Assembly (NCBI GenBank): GCA_026993705.1
Contig: JALWSJ010000068.1
Coordinates: 1-8,361, forward strand
Source: Flavobacteriales bacterium
GTDB lineage: Bacteria; Bacteroidota; Bacteroidia; Flavobacteriales_D; Parvicellaceae
Direction: 5' to 3'
DNA: 8,361 nt
Numbering within the stretch: the first letter of the stretch is position 1; the number at the start of each line of letters is the position of its first letter. Position numbers and translations under genes: made by a program. Shown one piece after another: positions 7,705 through 8,361 of the stretch. Below the pieces are notes generated by a model. The model was not told where the DNA came from. It saw only the letters and a program-made list of their open reading frames with translations, and did no database searches.

Positions 7705-7956
7705 CACTCTTTTGTGCACATTATTTCTACGATTTAATTAACTCTATTCAGTATGTTCTCAGACTAAAATAATACAGAACATCAATGAAGATATGAAAGA
7801 AAACACATTTTTAAACACCAGTTTAAAGCAATACCATTTAAACATTGAGAAGAACCTTATAAAACATTTTTCAATATTCAAATAACACAAGAGAGAATAG
7901 CACAACTCAATTATCGAAAACATTGAAGGAGACTTGGTCTTATTCGTTGTTTCTTA
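7705..7956. other. Non-coding stretch with an alternating TTTAAAC motif
   Basis: No credible gene is visible here. The only local structure is TTTAAAC at 7810-7816, its complement GTTTAAA at 7821-7827, and TTTAAAC again at 7837-7843. Together they form two overlapping inverted repeats with spacers of 4 and 9 bases. No Bacteroidota-type promoter pointing right was found. Confidence 0.35.
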
Positions 7957-8106
7957 TGGGCGTTCCCCTAATTTTAAAAAGAAACATATCACTCTAGCGA
8001 GACGTTTCTTTTTAAAATTAGGGTCGAACTATCACTATTCACTCTTTTTACCCTCAAAAGGAGGAGAGCAAAAAGGAGTTCAAACACGCCATTCTATCCC
8101 TAACGC
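7957..8106 (+). repeat. Hairpin-centred intergenic repeat, copy B
   Basis: The element begins TGGGCGTTCCCC (7957-7968). It then has a perfect 20-bp inverted repeat (CCCTAATTTTAAAAAGAAAC at 7966-7985, complement at 8004-8023, 18-base loop) and continues GGGTCGAACTATCACTATTC (8021-8040). A second, weaker hairpin follows (ACTCTTTTT at 8041-8049 with AAAAAGGAGT at 8070-8079, one bulged G). The tail reads ATCCCTAACGC, ending at 8106, where the MITE-like element begins. Orientation is opposite to copy A. Position of the true right end is uncertain. Confidence 0.7.
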
Positions 8107-8205
8107 TAGACTGTCTAAAAACCCTAAAAAACTTGAAAACAAGAATTATAACACATTTATAATCAGATGTAAATTTCACTGTAAATTAGGTTTTTAGACA
8201 GTCTG
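8107..8205. mobile_element. MITE-like element with perfect 16-bp terminal inverted repeats
   Basis: AGACTGTCTAAAAACC (8108-8123) is repeated in exact inverted form at 8189-8204, enclosing 65 bases of AT-rich sequence without a gene. Counting one extra base on each side, the 99-bp unit is flanked by ACGC on both sides (8103-8106 and 8206-8209), which looks like a 4-bp target duplication. The tip AGACTGTCT is itself nearly palindromic. Size, inverted ends and lack of coding capacity fit a non-autonomous transposon. I cannot name the parental insertion sequence. It appears to have landed in the tail of repeat copy B. Confidence 0.6.
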
Positions 8206-8361
8206 ACGCGGAACAGATGAATGCAAAGAAAACTAAAAATCACCTTCTATTGGCTCTTTTCAATATTCAAATGGTATTGGTGTAAAGTTGTGCCAACAAC
8301 GTACCTACTTTATAAGACCGATACGCAGGCGAGCAAAAATTACTGGTAGCGGTTTGTTTTT

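Larger units (their letters stand above)
7868..8272. repeat. 16-bp direct repeat bracketing repeat copy B and the MITE
   Basis: TTTTCAATATTCAAAT occurs at 7868-7883 and again, identical, at 8257-8272. An 11-bp inverted pair accompanies it: CAATACCATTT at 7829-7839 and its complement at 8269-8279, overlapping the second direct copy. The interval between contains copy B and the MITE-like element. This may be a trace of insertion or of older repeats. Confidence 0.4.

Noticed and set aside
7793..7885. 30-codon plus-strand frame (MKENTFLNTSLKQYHLN...)
   Set aside because: The frame is too short to distinguish from chance in AT-rich DNA. It contains the TTTAAAC boxes and one direct repeat, and has no TAnnTTTG promoter in front.
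7957..8106. Integron attC site
   Set aside because: GGGCGTT at one end and CCCTAACGC at the other recall attC core sites, but the order and the GTTRRRY / RYYYAAC consensus do not fit, and there is no cassette gene or integrase.
7934..8197. 87-codon open frame on the plus strand
   Set aside because: It runs through the hairpin of repeat copy B and into the MITE-like element; its composition follows those repeats and it has no promoter or recognisable protein pattern.
1..8361. tRNA, rRNA or known riboswitch genes
   Set aside because: No cloverleaf, rRNA core sequence or recognisable riboswitch motif was seen in the intergenic stretches on either strand.

Overview
The window looks like chromosomal DNA from a low-GC member of the Bacteroidota, most likely Flavobacteriia. 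The evidence is AT-rich sequence, A-rich leaders without clear Shine-Dalgarno sites, two promoters of the Bacteroidota form (TTG, 19 bases, TAnnTTTG), and genes for TPR / PD40-propeller / OmpA-type envelope proteins characteristic of this phylum. All three genes I can support lie on the minus strand.

Layout from right to left, in the direction of transcription. 7624-8361 is non-coding but rich in structure: a hairpin-centred repeat (7957-8106), a 99-bp MITE-like element set into its end (8107-8205), short direct and inverted repeats, and the promoter of the next gene (7664-7693). 6313-7623 encodes a lipoyl-bearing E2 acyltransferase of a 2-oxo acid dehydrogenase complex, probably branched-chain. 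It is closed by a 14-bp hairpin terminator (6260-6291). A second promoter (6104-6133) then drives a two-gene operon: a 748-residue and an 1183-residue exported OmpA-family protein (3792-6038 and 240-3791), joined stop-to-start as TAAATG. Directly after the last stop codon lies a second copy of the hairpin-centred repeat (124-237), whose long hairpin probably ends the operon. 1-123 shows only a short inverted repeat.

The two envelope proteins share one plan: signal peptide, TPR-like helices, a PD40 beta-propeller, carboxypeptidase-regulatory-like beta-sandwich, OmpA-like C-terminus. This is the domain order of PorE, the peptidoglycan-binding accessory protein of the type IX secretion system in Porphyromonas, though neither protein here has a lipobox. 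They differ in two ways. The downstream protein carries a block of six 40-residue repeats and keeps the peptidoglycan-binding Asp and Arg of OmpA. The upstream protein lacks the repeats and has lost the Asp. I infer a cooperating pair at the outer membrane / peptidoglycan interface. The E2 gene appears to be functionally unrelated.

The most unusual signal is the repeat family at the two edges. Its flanks are almost identical (TGGGCGTTCCCC ... GGGTCGRRCTATCACTA), but they enclose hairpins of different sequence, each keeping its own self-complementarity.
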